A DNA stretch of 64,000 nucleotides from Arthrobacter sp. S39. Lineage in GTDB: Bacteria; Actinomycetota; Actinomycetes; Actinomycetales; Micrococcaceae. The position numbers and the translations under genes are program-made. The DNA is taken from positions 1-64,000 of the forward strand of contig NZ_SIHX01000006.1 in NCBI RefSeq assembly GCF_004320525.1, given 5' to 3'. This document shows, piece after piece, positions 25,168 to 34,163 of this stretch (the first letter of the stretch is position 1; each line of letters starts with the position of its first letter). The notes beneath the pieces were generated by a model. It ran no database searches. It saw nothing but the letters and a program-made list of their open reading frames with translations, and was not told where the DNA came from.

Positions 25168-25195
25168 CCGGCCGCCGGCCACAACCGGCGGCCGG
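25168..25195 (+). other. Strong hairpin after the binding-protein gene
   Basis: CCGGCCGCCGG (25168-25178) pairs perfectly with CCGGCGGCCGG (25185-25195) around a 6-nt loop. There is no U-tract. It resembles the hairpin at 16000-16027 in position and shape and may raise binding-protein mRNA relative to the permeases. Confidence 0.65.
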
Positions 25196-25234
25196 ACGGA
25201 TCTCATCGGACTCGCCCTAGCGAAAGCCTCCATC

Positions 25235-26203
25235 ATGACCACCACCAAGACTCAACAAATCCAGACAAGCACGAAGCCCTTACGTCGACGGCGAACCGCC
25301 AGCCTTTCCGGGCAGCAGTTCGCAGGCCCGCTCTTCGCCAGCCCAGCACTCCTCGGGCTCGCCATCTTCCTCGTCGCACCTTTCGTGCTCGCACTGGTGC
25401 TGTCCTTCTACCGCGTGCAGCTCAACAGCCCGCGCCCGGCGCGATTCGTCGGGTTCGAGCAGTACGCCCGCCTGTTTACTGATCCCGACATGTCTGCAGC
25501 CTTCGGCCAGGCACTGCTGAACAACTTCACCTTCGCCCTCATTGTGGTACCTGTGCAGACCGTCCTTGCACTGGCCCTGGCCGTACTCGTCAACCGCAAG
25601 CTGCGTGGCATGGTGATCTTCCGGACCTTCATCTTCATGCCGTTGGTCTTCCCGCTGGCCCTGACAGCCGTCATCTGGCGGCTCATTTACTCCCGCGGAG
25701 ACGAGGGCCTGCTGAACGCCATCCTGGGTCTGTTCAGCGGAGGAGCCTTGTCGAGCCACGACTGGCTCGGTGATCCCGCCACCGCCATGGGGTCCATCAT
25801 TGTTATGTCGATCTGGCAAAGCGTCAGCTTCCAGATGATCATCGTCCTGGCCGCACTGCAGAGCGTGCCGACCGAACTCTACGAGGCGGCGTCGCTGGAC
25901 CGGGCGAGCAAATGGGCTCAATTCCTCAATGTCACCGTCCCTGGCATCAGGAACACCCTGATCTTCGTTGCCCTCATCACCACGATCTTCTCCTTCCGGC
26001 TTTTCGACCAGGTGTACCTCCTGAGCCGATCCGGGAGCGTTGACCGCGGTTCGACCGAGACCGTGATGACCCAAATCATCAACACCGGCTTCGATAACAA
26101 CAACGTCGGCCAGGCCGCCGCCATGACCGTCATCTTCATGCTGATCATCACCGTGATCGCAATCATCCAACGCGCTGCGGCGCGCCAACGAGGAGGCGTC
26201 TGA
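25235..26203 (+). CDS. ABC sugar importer permease, MalF type (raffinose-type operon)
   Basis: A 322-residue membrane protein with six predicted helices after a Thr/Arg-rich cytoplasmic tail. The EAA loop is slightly unusual: YEAASLDRASKWAQF, with Arg-Ala where DGA is usual. The start is the ATG at 25235; the open frame upstream overlaps the binding-protein gene and the hairpin. Its stop overlaps the next start (TGATG). It forms a channel with the following permease. Confidence 0.88.
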   Translation: MTTTKTQQIQTSTKPLRRRRTASLSGQQFAGPLFASPALLGLAIFLVAPFVLALVLSFYRVQLNSPRPARFVGFEQYARLFTDPDMSAAFGQALLNNFTFALIVVPVQTVLALALAVLVNRKLRGMVIFRTFIFMPLVFPLALTAVIWRLIYSRGDEGLLNAILGLFSGGALSSHDWLGDPATAMGSIIVMSIWQSVSFQMIIVLAALQSVPTELYEAASLDRASKWAQFLNVTVPGIRNTLIFVALITTIFSFRLFDQVYLLSRSGSVDRGSTETVMTQIINTGFDNNNVGQAAAMTVIFMLIITVIAIIQRAAARQRGGV

Positions 26204-27087
26204 TGACGATGTCCAGCACCGCCAAGCCAGGACAGCGGGGCGGAAGCATAAAACGCACCCGGCGCTGGCAAACCGCGCTCCACTACCTGATCCTGACCGC
26301 TGTCTCACTGTTTTTCTTCCTGCCTGTCTACTACCTCATCGTCGGAAGCTTCCGCCCATCAGCCGAGGTTCTCAGCGGGCTCAGCGGCTTCGTCCCCACC
26401 AACCTGTCCTTCGACAACTACTCCGGCGTCTTCGAGCATCTCAGTTCAGGCGCGACGGGATATTTTGGACAGTTCGCGGCCGTCTCCATCATTGTCACCA
26501 CGGCTGTTGTTGCCGGCAGCCTGGTGGTGAACTCCATGGCCGCCTACTCCTTCGCGAGAATGCAATGGCGGGGTAAGAAGATCATCTTCCTGCTGGTGAT
26601 TGTCCTGACGATCATCCCGTTCGAAGCAGTCGCCCTGCCTTTGTACTTCATGTTCTCCGGCCAGCGGGACACCATCCTTGTCCAGGCGATTCCCTTCATT
26701 GCCAACGCGTTCTCGATTTTCCTGTTCTATACCTTCTTCCTCGACGTTCCCGGCGAGATCGAGGAGGCGGCACGCCTGGACGGGGCGGGGCCATTCCGGA
26801 CGTTCTTCCAGGTAGTGGTGCCAATCACCAAGCCGGCGTTTGCCACGGTTGCCATCCTCACGTTCCTGGCGCAGTGGGGATCGTACCTGTGGCCGGTCCT
26901 CATGGTCTCTGATCCCACCGTCCGGCCGCTCCCGCTGGCAATCAGCATCTTCCAAAACCAGCAGCCACCTGAGTGGGGCCAGGTGCTGGCGTTCGGGACG
27001 ATGTTTATTGTCCCGGTCCTGGCGGTCTTCCTGATCTTCCAGCGCTGGTTCGTCGCCAGCATCAGCAGCTCCGCAGTCAAGGGCTGA
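26203..27087 (+). CDS. ABC sugar importer permease, MalG type (raffinose-type operon)
   Basis: A 294-residue membrane protein with six predicted helices and the EAA loop EEAARLDGAGPFRTFF. The start shares bases with the upstream stop, indicating coupled translation. No ATPase is encoded in this operon either, so it likely borrows a shared MsmK-type ATPase. Confidence 0.9.
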   Translation: MTMSSTAKPGQRGGSIKRTRRWQTALHYLILTAVSLFFFLPVYYLIVGSFRPSAEVLSGLSGFVPTNLSFDNYSGVFEHLSSGATGYFGQFAAVSIIVTTAVVAGSLVVNSMAAYSFARMQWRGKKIIFLLVIVLTIIPFEAVALPLYFMFSGQRDTILVQAIPFIANAFSIFLFYTFFLDVPGEIEEAARLDGAGPFRTFFQVVVPITKPAFATVAILTFLAQWGSYLWPVLMVSDPTVRPLPLAISIFQNQQPPEWGQVLAFGTMFIVPVLAVFLIFQRWFVASISSSAVKG

Positions 27088-27142
27088 CACTTCCAACCGC
27101 TGTCCCGCCCCGGCGGACGGCCCAACAGAAAGGTATGTTCAA

Positions 27143-28123
27143 TTGGTTTTCAGTCTCAAGGACTCATGGGTGTGGGACTTCTGGCTCGCCGACGATGGCT
27201 TCACCTTCCACATGTACTATCTCCATGCGCCCAAGTCCCTCGGCGATCCGGAACTCAGGCACCGGAACGCCCGGATCGGGCATGCCACCTCGCAGGATCT
27301 GAGCAACTGGGTCCCGCACGGCGTGGTCCTTCAGCCCGATGACCCGGATGCTTTTGATGCAACCTCCACCTGGACCGGAAGCGTACTCAAAGGCCCGGAC
27401 GGCATCTGGCGGATGTTCTACACCGGCGCCCGTTTCTACGAATCGCACAACATCGAGGCCATTGGCGTCGCCACGTCCCCCGACCTCCACACCTGGACCA
27501 AGCACCCCGAGACCGTCATTGAAGCGGACGGGCGCTGGTACGAAAAATACGGCGATTCCACCTGGCCGGAAGAAGCCTGGCGGGACCCCTGGGTCTTGGC
27601 CGACCCGGCCGGCGACGGGTGGCACATGCTGATCACCGCCAGGTCAAAGGAGGGTGACGTCGATAACCGCGGCGTCATCGGACACGCCACGTCCCGCGAC
27701 CTGGAAACCTGGGAGGTCAGGCCGCCACTAAGCCAGCCCGACGCCGGCTTCGGCCACCTTGAAGTCCTCCAAACCGCTGTTATGGACGACCGCACCGTCC
27801 TCCTGTTCTCCTGTGGTGTGGACACGCTCGCTGCCACCCGTCCAAAGGGATTCGGCGGCGGCGGGATCTGGAGCCTGGAAACGGACCAAGCCAGCGGACC
27901 CTACAACGTCGAATCAGCGGCCAATGTCACCACGGCGCAGCTCTACAGCGGGCGCCTTATCCGCAACCGGGCCGGCCAATGGGTGATGATGGCCTGCCAT
28001 GACGCCAACAGTGATGGTTTCTTCGAAGGCGTCGTATCGGACCCAATTCCTGTCCGCTGGGACCCTGAACGTGGCGGCCTGACCCTGGTGGCACCGCCAA
28101 CGAGCACCGCCAAAGCACGCTAG
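27143..28123 (+). CDS. GH32-like beta-fructosidase (sucrose/raffinose hydrolase candidate)
   Basis: A 326-residue single-domain protein with the five-bladed propeller layout of the GH32/GH43/GH68 group: an opening WVWDFWLADDG, the WTGSVL strand and EAWRDPWV, matching the RDP motif of GH32. It lacks the C-terminal beta-sandwich of classical invertases, and has no signal peptide. The frame has no ATG; a TTG at 27143 follows AAAGG by 10 bases and is the best start. Between an importer and an alpha-galactosidase, it would split the sucrose left after galactose removal. The exact family (GH32 or a relative) is uncertain. Confidence 0.7.
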   Translation: MVFSLKDSWVWDFWLADDGFTFHMYYLHAPKSLGDPELRHRNARIGHATSQDLSNWVPHGVVLQPDDPDAFDATSTWTGSVLKGPDGIWRMFYTGARFYESHNIEAIGVATSPDLHTWTKHPETVIEADGRWYEKYGDSTWPEEAWRDPWVLADPAGDGWHMLITARSKEGDVDNRGVIGHATSRDLETWEVRPPLSQPDAGFGHLEVLQTAVMDDRTVLLFSCGVDTLAATRPKGFGGGGIWSLETDQASGPYNVESAANVTTAQLYSGRLIRNRAGQWVMMACHDANSDGFFEGVVSDPIPVRWDPERGGLTLVAPPTSTAKAR

Positions 28124-28163
28124 CCCACCACGGGCGTGACCGCACCAACGCACGAGGAGTTCA

Positions 28164-30404
28164 ATGCCCAACAATAGCCAGGACGCGATCCTGCAACTGA
28201 CCGCCGCCGGCGTCACTGTGCTGATCGACGCTACGGAAGGCCAGCTGCCCGCCATCGTCCACTGGGGGCCCGAGCTTCCGGTTTTGACCGCAGACCAGGC
28301 CGAGGCGCTGATTGCCGCCAACGTCCCCGTCACCGGATCCAACACTGTTGACCTGCCTCCCCGGCCCGGCCTGCTGCCCGGGCAACACAGCGGCTGGACA
28401 GGCCGGCCCGGGCTGCGGGGCTCCTTCGCCGGCACGGGATGGTCGCCCAACTTCAGCACCCGCTCCCTGACGCTCGACGGCACCGCCATCAAAGGATTCA
28501 CCTCCTCCGGTGCCGGGCTTCTGAAGATAAGTGCCCTCGACGACGCCGGCCGGCTGCGCCTTGACCTGACAGTGGAACTGCTCCCGGGCGGCCTGCTGCG
28601 CAGCCGGGCGGAACTGACCAACCTGTGCGATGAGACTTACACCCTCGAGGATCTCTTTTTGTCCTACCCGATTCCCGCGGAGGCCACGGAGCTGCTGGAC
28701 TTCGCTGGCAACCACAATTACGAACGGATACCGCAGCGGGGAACACTGCGCACCGGCACCCATCTGCGCGAGAACCGCAAGGGCCGGACCGCGGCCGACA
28801 GCGCCTACATCCTGCACGCAGGAACACCCGGATTCGGGTTTGGCCACGGCGAGGTCTGGGCCGTCCACACGGCCTGGAGCGGTAACCACCAGCACTTCGC
28901 CGAACGGGTCTTCTCCGGCGAGCAGTTGCTGGGCGGCGGGGAATTGCTGCTGCCCGGCGAAGTGCGGCTGGCCCGCGACGACAGCTACACGAGCCCCTGG
29001 ATCTACGCCTCCTACGGGGCCGGCCTCGACGACGTCGCACGCCGCTTCCACGCCCATGTGCGCAGCCGCACGCCACAGGTCTCCGCCGAGCGGCCCGTAA
29101 CCCTCAACGTCTGGGAGGCCGTCTATTTCGGGCACGAAGAGACCAAGCTCATCGACCTGGCCGAGCGGGCCGCCGCCCTCGGTATCGAACGGTACGTGCT
29201 CGACGACGGGTGGTTCGGTTCACGGCGCGACGACGCTTCCGGGCTGGGCGACTGGGTGGTGTCCCCTGACGTCTGGCCCGCCGGGCTCCACCCTCTCGTT
29301 GACCGCGTCCACGAGCTCGGAATGCAGTTCGGCCTGTGGTTCGAACCCGAGATGGTCAACCCCGACAGCGACGTCGCCCGCGCGCACCCGGAATGGATCA
29401 TGGCCGCCCGCGCCGACTGGTCGGTGGAGTCGCGCAACCAGCAGGTCCTCAACCTCGGCATCCCCGAAGCCTACGAACACGTCAAAAAGCAGATCCTGGC
29501 CCTTCTGGCGGAGTACCGGATCGACTACATCAAGTGGGACCACAACCGCGACCTTATCGAGGCCGGCAACCAGCTCGACGGCGGACGCCCGGGCGTTCAT
29601 GCGCAGACCCTGGCGTTTTACGCCCTGCTTGAGGAAATCCGGTCACAGCACCCGGGGCTGGAGATCGAATCGTGCTCATCAGGCGGTGCCCGGGTGGACC
29701 TGGGCGTCCTGGAACACACGGACAGGGTCTGGGTGTCCGACAACATCGACCCCCACGACCGGCAGGCGATGCTGCGCTGGACCACGCAGCTGCTGCCGCC
29801 GGAGTACATGGGCTCCCACATCGCATCAGGACGCTCCCACACCACCGGCCGCCAGCACGACCTGGCATTCCGGGCAGGAACCGCCATCTTCGGGCACCTC
29901 GGCGTCGAGTGGGATCTTGCCAAGGCTTCACCGGAAGAGATATCAGCCCTGCGGCGGTGGATCGACTTCTACAAGCAGGAACGCGGCCTCCTGCTCGGCG
30001 GCGACGTCGTCCGAATGGATGGCCCCGATCCGAACGTTCTGGTTCACGGTGTCGTCTCCACCGACCGTTCGCGGGCGATCTTCGCGGCCGCGGCTCTCGA
30101 CAGCCTTTACCCGGATCCTGCGGGACGTCTGAAGCTTCGCGGACTCGACCCGGAAACAACCTATGTGGTGGAGCCAGTATTCCCCGGCACCACACCCTCC
30201 GGGCTTCTGCCGCCCAAGTGGTGGGGCCGGCCGACAGCCGCCGGCCAGGCGATTGAACCCGCCTCGCTGCGGCAAGCCACGCAGGATGATCTGGTCTTTC
30301 CCGGAACCAACTTCCTCGGCAGCGTCCTGACAAAGGTGGGTGTCGCATCCCCGAGGATCCACCCCGACCAGGTGGTGCTCTACCGCGTCACCCGGACCGG
30401 CTGA
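28164..30404 (+). CDS. Alpha-galactosidase, glycoside hydrolase family 36
   Basis: A 746-residue GH36 enzyme. The N-terminal beta-sandwich leads to a catalytic barrel with WYVLDDGWFG-type motif (YVLDDGWFGSRRDD), nucleophile Asp459 in YIKWDHNRDL, the substrate-binding SCSSGGARVDLG and acid/base Asp526 in VSDNIDPHDRQ. There is no signal peptide, so it acts in the cytoplasm. The start is behind GAGGAG. It removes alpha-1,6-galactose from melibiose, raffinose or stachyose taken up by the importer of the same operon, leaving sucrose or glucose. Confidence 0.93.
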   Translation: MPNNSQDAILQLTAAGVTVLIDATEGQLPAIVHWGPELPVLTADQAEALIAANVPVTGSNTVDLPPRPGLLPGQHSGWTGRPGLRGSFAGTGWSPNFSTRSLTLDGTAIKGFTSSGAGLLKISALDDAGRLRLDLTVELLPGGLLRSRAELTNLCDETYTLEDLFLSYPIPAEATELLDFAGNHNYERIPQRGTLRTGTHLRENRKGRTAADSAYILHAGTPGFGFGHGEVWAVHTAWSGNHQHFAERVFSGEQLLGGGELLLPGEVRLARDDSYTSPWIYASYGAGLDDVARRFHAHVRSRTPQVSAERPVTLNVWEAVYFGHEETKLIDLAERAAALGIERYVLDDGWFGSRRDDASGLGDWVVSPDVWPAGLHPLVDRVHELGMQFGLWFEPEMVNPDSDVARAHPEWIMAARADWSVESRNQQVLNLGIPEAYEHVKKQILALLAEYRIDYIKWDHNRDLIEAGNQLDGGRPGVHAQTLAFYALLEEIRSQHPGLEIESCSSGGARVDLGVLEHTDRVWVSDNIDPHDRQAMLRWTTQLLPPEYMGSHIASGRSHTTGRQHDLAFRAGTAIFGHLGVEWDLAKASPEEISALRRWIDFYKQERGLLLGGDVVRMDGPDPNVLVHGVVSTDRSRAIFAAAALDSLYPDPAGRLKLRGLDPETTYVVEPVFPGTTPSGLLPPKWWGRPTAAGQAIEPASLRQATQDDLVFPGTNFLGSVLTKVGVASPRIHPDQVVLYRVTRTG

Positions 30405-30437
30405 CTCCATCGCCGAACAGCTCTCATCACGCATTCC

Positions 30438-30484
30438 TTGACAAAATTCCTGACTCGACTCATAATTGAGTGGAGTCAGGAATT
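30438..30484 (+). promoter_or_regulatory. Strong promoter with long TetR-type palindrome
   Basis: TTGACA (30438-30443), a 17-bp spacer and CATAAT (30461-30466) form a near-consensus sigma-70 promoter. AATTCCTGACTC (30445-30456) and GAGTCAGGAATT (30473-30484) are perfect inverted arms enclosing a further ACTC/GAGT dyad, so the operator spans spacer and -10. The 29 bp at 30451-30479 match 34112-34140, beside the tetR gene, at 22 positions. Confidence 0.85.
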
Positions 30485-30514
30485 GAGCAACATCACCAAG
30501 AGGGAGTCGGAACC

Positions 30515-31525
30515 ATGAAAGCGTTCGTTGTCACGGAGTACAAAGGCCCGCTGCAGGCATCGGATGTCCCCGAGCCCGCGGTGGGGGAGCATGATGTGCT
30601 CGTGCAGGTGCAGGCCGCCGGTCTCAACGTGCTTGATGAGAAGATCCGGGCGGGAGAGTTTAAGCAGATCCTGCCGTACGAACTTCCCTTGATCCCCGGC
30701 AACGATGTCGCTGGAACGGTCATCCGTGTCGGATCGAAGGTGAGTGCGTTCAAGTCTGGCGATGAGGTCTATGGGCGTCCCAACCAGGACCGCATTGGCA
30801 CGTTCGCCGAGCGAATCGCCGTCGCCGAGGCCGATCTGGCTCCCAAGCCGGCATCGATCAGCATGGAGGAGGCGGGCTCGCTGCCCCTGGTCGCATTGAC
30901 GGCATGGCAGGCGCTCGTTGAGCGCGGCAATCTGCAGCCGGGACAGAAGGTCCTCATCCATGCCGGGGCCGGGGGAGTCGGCTCGATCGCCATCCAGCTC
31001 GCCAAGCACCTCGGTGCGACCGTCGCGACCACGGCAAGTGCCTCCAATCTGGACTTCGTGCGGGAGCTTGGCGCCGACACCGTCATCGACTACCGCAGCC
31101 AGGACTTCGAACAGTTCCTGAGCGGTTACGACCTGGTGCTGGACAGCCTTGGCGGCGAGAACCTCAAGAAGTCACTGCGTGTCCTCAGGCCCGGCGGCAA
31201 GGCCATCGGGATAGCCGGGCCTCCGGACCCGGCATTTGCCCGCGAAGCCGGCCTGAATCCAGTAGTGCGACTGGCCGTCACCGGCCTGAGCGCAGGCATC
31301 CGCCGCCAGGCCCGGAAGCTCGGCGTCAGCTATGAGTTCCTGTTCATGCGTGCCAGCGGCGACCAGTTGCGCCGGATCACCGCCCTCATCGACAACGGAG
31401 CGCTGCGCCCCATCGTCGGACGCGTCTTCCCCTTCGGCCAGACCGTCGAGGCCCTCCAGAGCCTGGAAAAGGGCGGTATCCGCGGCAAGGCCGTCATCAG
31501 CCACTTCACAGGAGAACCCTCATGA
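30515..31525 (+). CDS. NADP-dependent quinone-oxidoreductase-like medium-chain dehydrogenase
   Basis: A 336-residue zinc-independent MDR protein. A GroES-like N-terminal domain (IPGNDVAGTVIRVG) is followed by a Rossmann domain with the NADPH-binding HAGAGGVGSIAIQLAKHLGA. No zinc-binding Cys/His set is present. It likely reduces quinones or enones in the cytoplasm. The start is the ATG at 30515, 9 bases after GAGGGAG. A strong promoter overlapped by a palindrome controls it, and the same palindrome sits before the tetR gene at 34164. Its stop overlaps the next start (ATGA). Confidence 0.9.
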   Translation: MKAFVVTEYKGPLQASDVPEPAVGEHDVLVQVQAAGLNVLDEKIRAGEFKQILPYELPLIPGNDVAGTVIRVGSKVSAFKSGDEVYGRPNQDRIGTFAERIAVAEADLAPKPASISMEEAGSLPLVALTAWQALVERGNLQPGQKVLIHAGAGGVGSIAIQLAKHLGATVATTASASNLDFVRELGADTVIDYRSQDFEQFLSGYDLVLDSLGGENLKKSLRVLRPGGKAIGIAGPPDPAFAREAGLNPVVRLAVTGLSAGIRRQARKLGVSYEFLFMRASGDQLRRITALIDNGALRPIVGRVFPFGQTVEALQSLEKGGIRGKAVISHFTGEPS

Positions 31526-32389
31526 ACACCCGAGACTCCTCAAGCCAACCCGACATCACGTCCTACGCCAAAGCCCCAGCCCGCGCCGTCAGCGCCGGGG
31601 GGCGTCAGCTACGCCTACCGCGAGCTCGGCCCCAAGGGTGGGATCCCCGTCATCTTCTTCGTCCACCTCGCTGCGACCCTGGATAACTGGGATCCGCGGA
31701 TCATCGACCCCATCGCGAAGAACCATTACGTCATCACCTTCGACAACCAGGGTGTCGGTGCATCCACCGGCCAGGTGCCCGACAGCATCGAGGCGATGGC
31801 GGATGACGCCTACGCCTTCATCAAAGCGCACGGATTCGACAAGATTGATATCTTCTCCTTCTCCCTCGGCGGCATGGTTGCCCAAGCCCTGGTCCTCAAG
31901 CACCCCGGCCTCGTCCGCAAGCTCGTCCTCACCGGCACCGGCCCCAAGGGCGGCAAAGACATGGACAAGGTGGTCGGGACCACCTACTACGACATACTCC
32001 GCGCGACGCTGACCCGTTCCGACCCGAAGGAGTTCCTGTTCTTCAACCGCGACACCGCGGGCAAGCGCGCCGCGAAAGCATTCGTGAAGCGCCTCGAGGA
32101 GCGCACCGCCGACCGCGATGCCCCGATCAAGGTCAAGGCATTCCAGGCCCAGCTCAAAGCCATCAAGAAGTGGGGGCGCGGGACGCCGGCAGACCTGTCG
32201 ACGATCACCCAGCCCACCCTCATCGCCAACGGGGACAACGACCGGATGGTGCCCTCGGTCCTGTCCGAGGATCTGCACCGCCGCATCAGCGGCTCTGAAC
32301 TGATCATCTACCCCGGCTCCGGCCACGGAGGTATCTTTCAGTTCCACGACAAGTTCGCCCCGGTCGCGGCAGAGTTCCTGGCCCGCTGA
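31522..32389 (+). pseudogene. Alpha/beta hydrolase interrupted by a +1 frameshift in a G6 tract
   Basis: The start ATGA overlaps the upstream stop, and the first 26 codons are in one frame. At the run of six G at 31597-31602 the homologous sequence moves to the next frame, continuing to 32389. Removing one G gives a single frame of 288 residues with a GFSLGG-like elbow (FSFSLGGMVAQ), an Asp in NGDNDRMV and the His in GSGHGG, a plausible alpha/beta hydrolase triad. The distal part alone is still open from about 31602. A sequencing error, a recent mutation or a phase-variable tract are all possible. In context it may hydrolyse the product of the preceding oxidoreductase. Confidence 0.8.
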
Positions 32390-32422
32390 CCGGCACGCGA
32401 AATTCACTGAACGGACGATTCA

Positions 32423-33217
32423 ATGCCCAGCACGATTCCGTACACCAGGAAGCCGTTCGCGTCATCAATCCTGCTGTGGATCCGCACCGACCAGCCCCGG
32501 CAGCAGGGGATGGACTACTGGAAGGGCCCGCACTCGGGGATCATCTCCGCGACACCGGGGTTCAACGAGTACCGCCAGATTCACCTCGCCGAAACCAATC
32601 CGGGGCTGTGGCCCGCCACCGCCGGCGTCGAGACCGCCATTCCCGCTGACCGGCGGATCGATGGGGTGGCCGAGGTAACTTTCGCCTCCGTGCTCTCCCC
32701 GTTGCGGGGACGGAAGCAGACCCGCCTCGCGTACCAGGACGAGATCAACGTGTTCCGCCGCACCCTGCTTTACGCCGGGCCGCCTTACTCGACGCGCTGG
32801 TACGACGTCGCGGGACCCGGTGAGAGGACCGGGGCCCGGGCCCTGATCTACCTCAGCAAACGGGAGGGTGTCGGCACCCGGGCGTTCCGGAAGTTCCTTG
32901 CCGACGAGCTCGTACCCGCGCTTGCCAACACGGGCGCGATGACAGAACTCCGAACCCAGGTCTTCATGCCCTGGAGCGAAAAGCTCTGGGACACCCCGAA
33001 CGTCGCCCATGACAACCCACCAGAACAGCACTTCCACGCCTCGCTGATCCTCGGCTTCCCGGACCGGCCGGCACACGCGGCATTCTTCGAGAGCCCCGAG
33101 GTCCAGGGATTGTCCAGCCACTTGGCGTCCTTCGCATCCGCAGTCCACGGCTACGACGTGTCCTCGGCCCTGACGTACGTCAAGGACGGACGCATCCTTC
33201 CGCACTACGAGGAGTAG
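32423..33217 (+). CDS. EthD-like dimeric alpha/beta-barrel protein (strictosidine synthase-annotated group)
   Basis: A 264-residue soluble protein with two apparent ferredoxin-like repeats. One is about residues 14-125, with the LLWIRTDQPRQQGMDYW and GFNEYRQIH strands; the other is about residues 135-250. This double layout recalls EthD/ABM-type proteins, and relatives are sometimes annotated as strictosidine synthases, without support here. It has no signal peptide. It is last in the TetR-controlled group after the alpha/beta hydrolase gene, 33 bp downstream. The function is unknown; family recognition is moderate. Confidence 0.6.
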   Translation: MPSTIPYTRKPFASSILLWIRTDQPRQQGMDYWKGPHSGIISATPGFNEYRQIHLAETNPGLWPATAGVETAIPADRRIDGVAEVTFASVLSPLRGRKQTRLAYQDEINVFRRTLLYAGPPYSTRWYDVAGPGERTGARALIYLSKREGVGTRAFRKFLADELVPALANTGAMTELRTQVFMPWSEKLWDTPNVAHDNPPEQHFHASLILGFPDRPAHAAFFESPEVQGLSSHLASFASAVHGYDVSSALTYVKDGRILPHYEE

Positions 33218-33318
33218 GCGGGATCTGCGAAATGCCGGGGGCATACGCCCGTTCGTTCAATCGGGGATTGGCAGCGCCGCAGTCATGCGGTTGCGTCATG
33301 ACCGCGGCGCCACAGGTT

Positions 33319-34032
33319 TTAGCCGTTCCTGGCAGTCAGCTGCGGGTATACGGCCTCGATGGGGGCGCTGAGTCCGGCCTTGAGCTGTACGGACGTATCG
33401 TCGGCGAGAACCTCGTACTCGCCGGCTTCCACGGCATCCAGTACGGTACTCACCAGATCGGCCGGGTCCGTCTTGGGCTCGGTGGTGTGCGCAGCCATCG
33501 CAGTGTCAACCCAGCCGACGTGCACGCCCACAACGTGGACGCCTGCGGGGGCGAGTTCCAGGCGCAGCGAGTTGGTGGCTGACCAGAGGGCGGCCTTGGT
33601 GGCGCTGTAGATGCCGCCGACGGCGTACCAGCTCATGGCGGAGTGGATGTCGATGATCACCGATTCATCCCGCGCCGACAGGATCGGTGCGAAGGCGCGG
33701 GCGAGGAACAGCGGGCCGAGGAAGTTGGTCTCCACGTTGGTCCGGATTTCCTCATCCGTGTGGGTGAGGATCCCGGGGCTGGCCACGGAGGCTCCGGCGT
33801 TGTTGATCAACACGGTGACGTCTCCGGCAGCCTCGACCGCTGCCTCGATGGAGGCGGGGTCGGTGACGTCGAGGGTGAGCGGGACGATGCGCTCGTCGTC
33901 CCAGGTGCGCGGAGTCCGGGCAGTTGCGTAAACCTTGCTTGCGCCGCGGGCAAGGGCGTCGCGAACGAACTCCGTCCCGATGCCGCCGTTCGCACCGGTG
34001 ACGAGGACGATTGATCCTTTGAGTGAGGGCAT
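33319..34032 (-). CDS. Short-chain dehydrogenase/reductase
   Basis: A 237-residue classical SDR. It has the cofactor motif VTGANGGIGTEFVRDAL, the NNAG motif, the catalytic Ser in IDIHSAMSWYAVGGIYSATKA and the Tyr-x3-Lys pair in the same stretch. The C-terminal substrate loop does not point to a known substrate. It is divergent from the TetR gene at 34164, and the shared gap holds the operator 34112-34140, so both are probably controlled by that TetR. It is convergent with the EthD-like gene. Confidence 0.88.
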   Translation of the reverse strand: MPSLKGSIVLVTGANGGIGTEFVRDALARGASKVYATARTPRTWDDERIVPLTLDVTDPASIEAAVEAAGDVTVLINNAGASVASPGILTHTDEEIRTNVETNFLGPLFLARAFAPILSARDESVIIDIHSAMSWYAVGGIYSATKAALWSATNSLRLELAPAGVHVVGVHVGWVDTAMAAHTTEPKTDPADLVSTVLDAVEAGEYEVLADDTSVQLKAGLSAPIEAVYPQLTARNG

Positions 34033-34111
34033 GGTGTGCTTCCTTTGTTGTAATGAAGCCGTGTTCAGAGGCCATGCGAAGATGGGAGCAGTATCTGAGC
34101 AGCAGCATTAG

Positions 34112-34140
34112 TGACTGTGTTCATAACTGAGTGTAATCAG
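34112..34140. promoter_or_regulatory. TetR operator copy in the SDR/tetR divergent gap
   Basis: Blocks TGACT (34112-34116), TCATAA (34121-34126), TGAGTG (34128-34133) and TCAG (34137-34140) occur with the same spacing as in the operator at 30451-30479. Two loci about 3.7 kb apart sharing 22 of 29 positions imply one regulator, most simply the adjacent TetR. Confidence 0.75.
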
Positions 34141-34163
34141 AGTTTATTCCCGGAAAGGTGGCC

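Noticed and set aside
31522..32389. Programmed +1 frameshift in the alpha/beta hydrolase
   Set aside because: No known slippery-site plus stimulator layout or rare-codon pause is evident, and this family does not use recoding; a mutation or sequence error is simpler.
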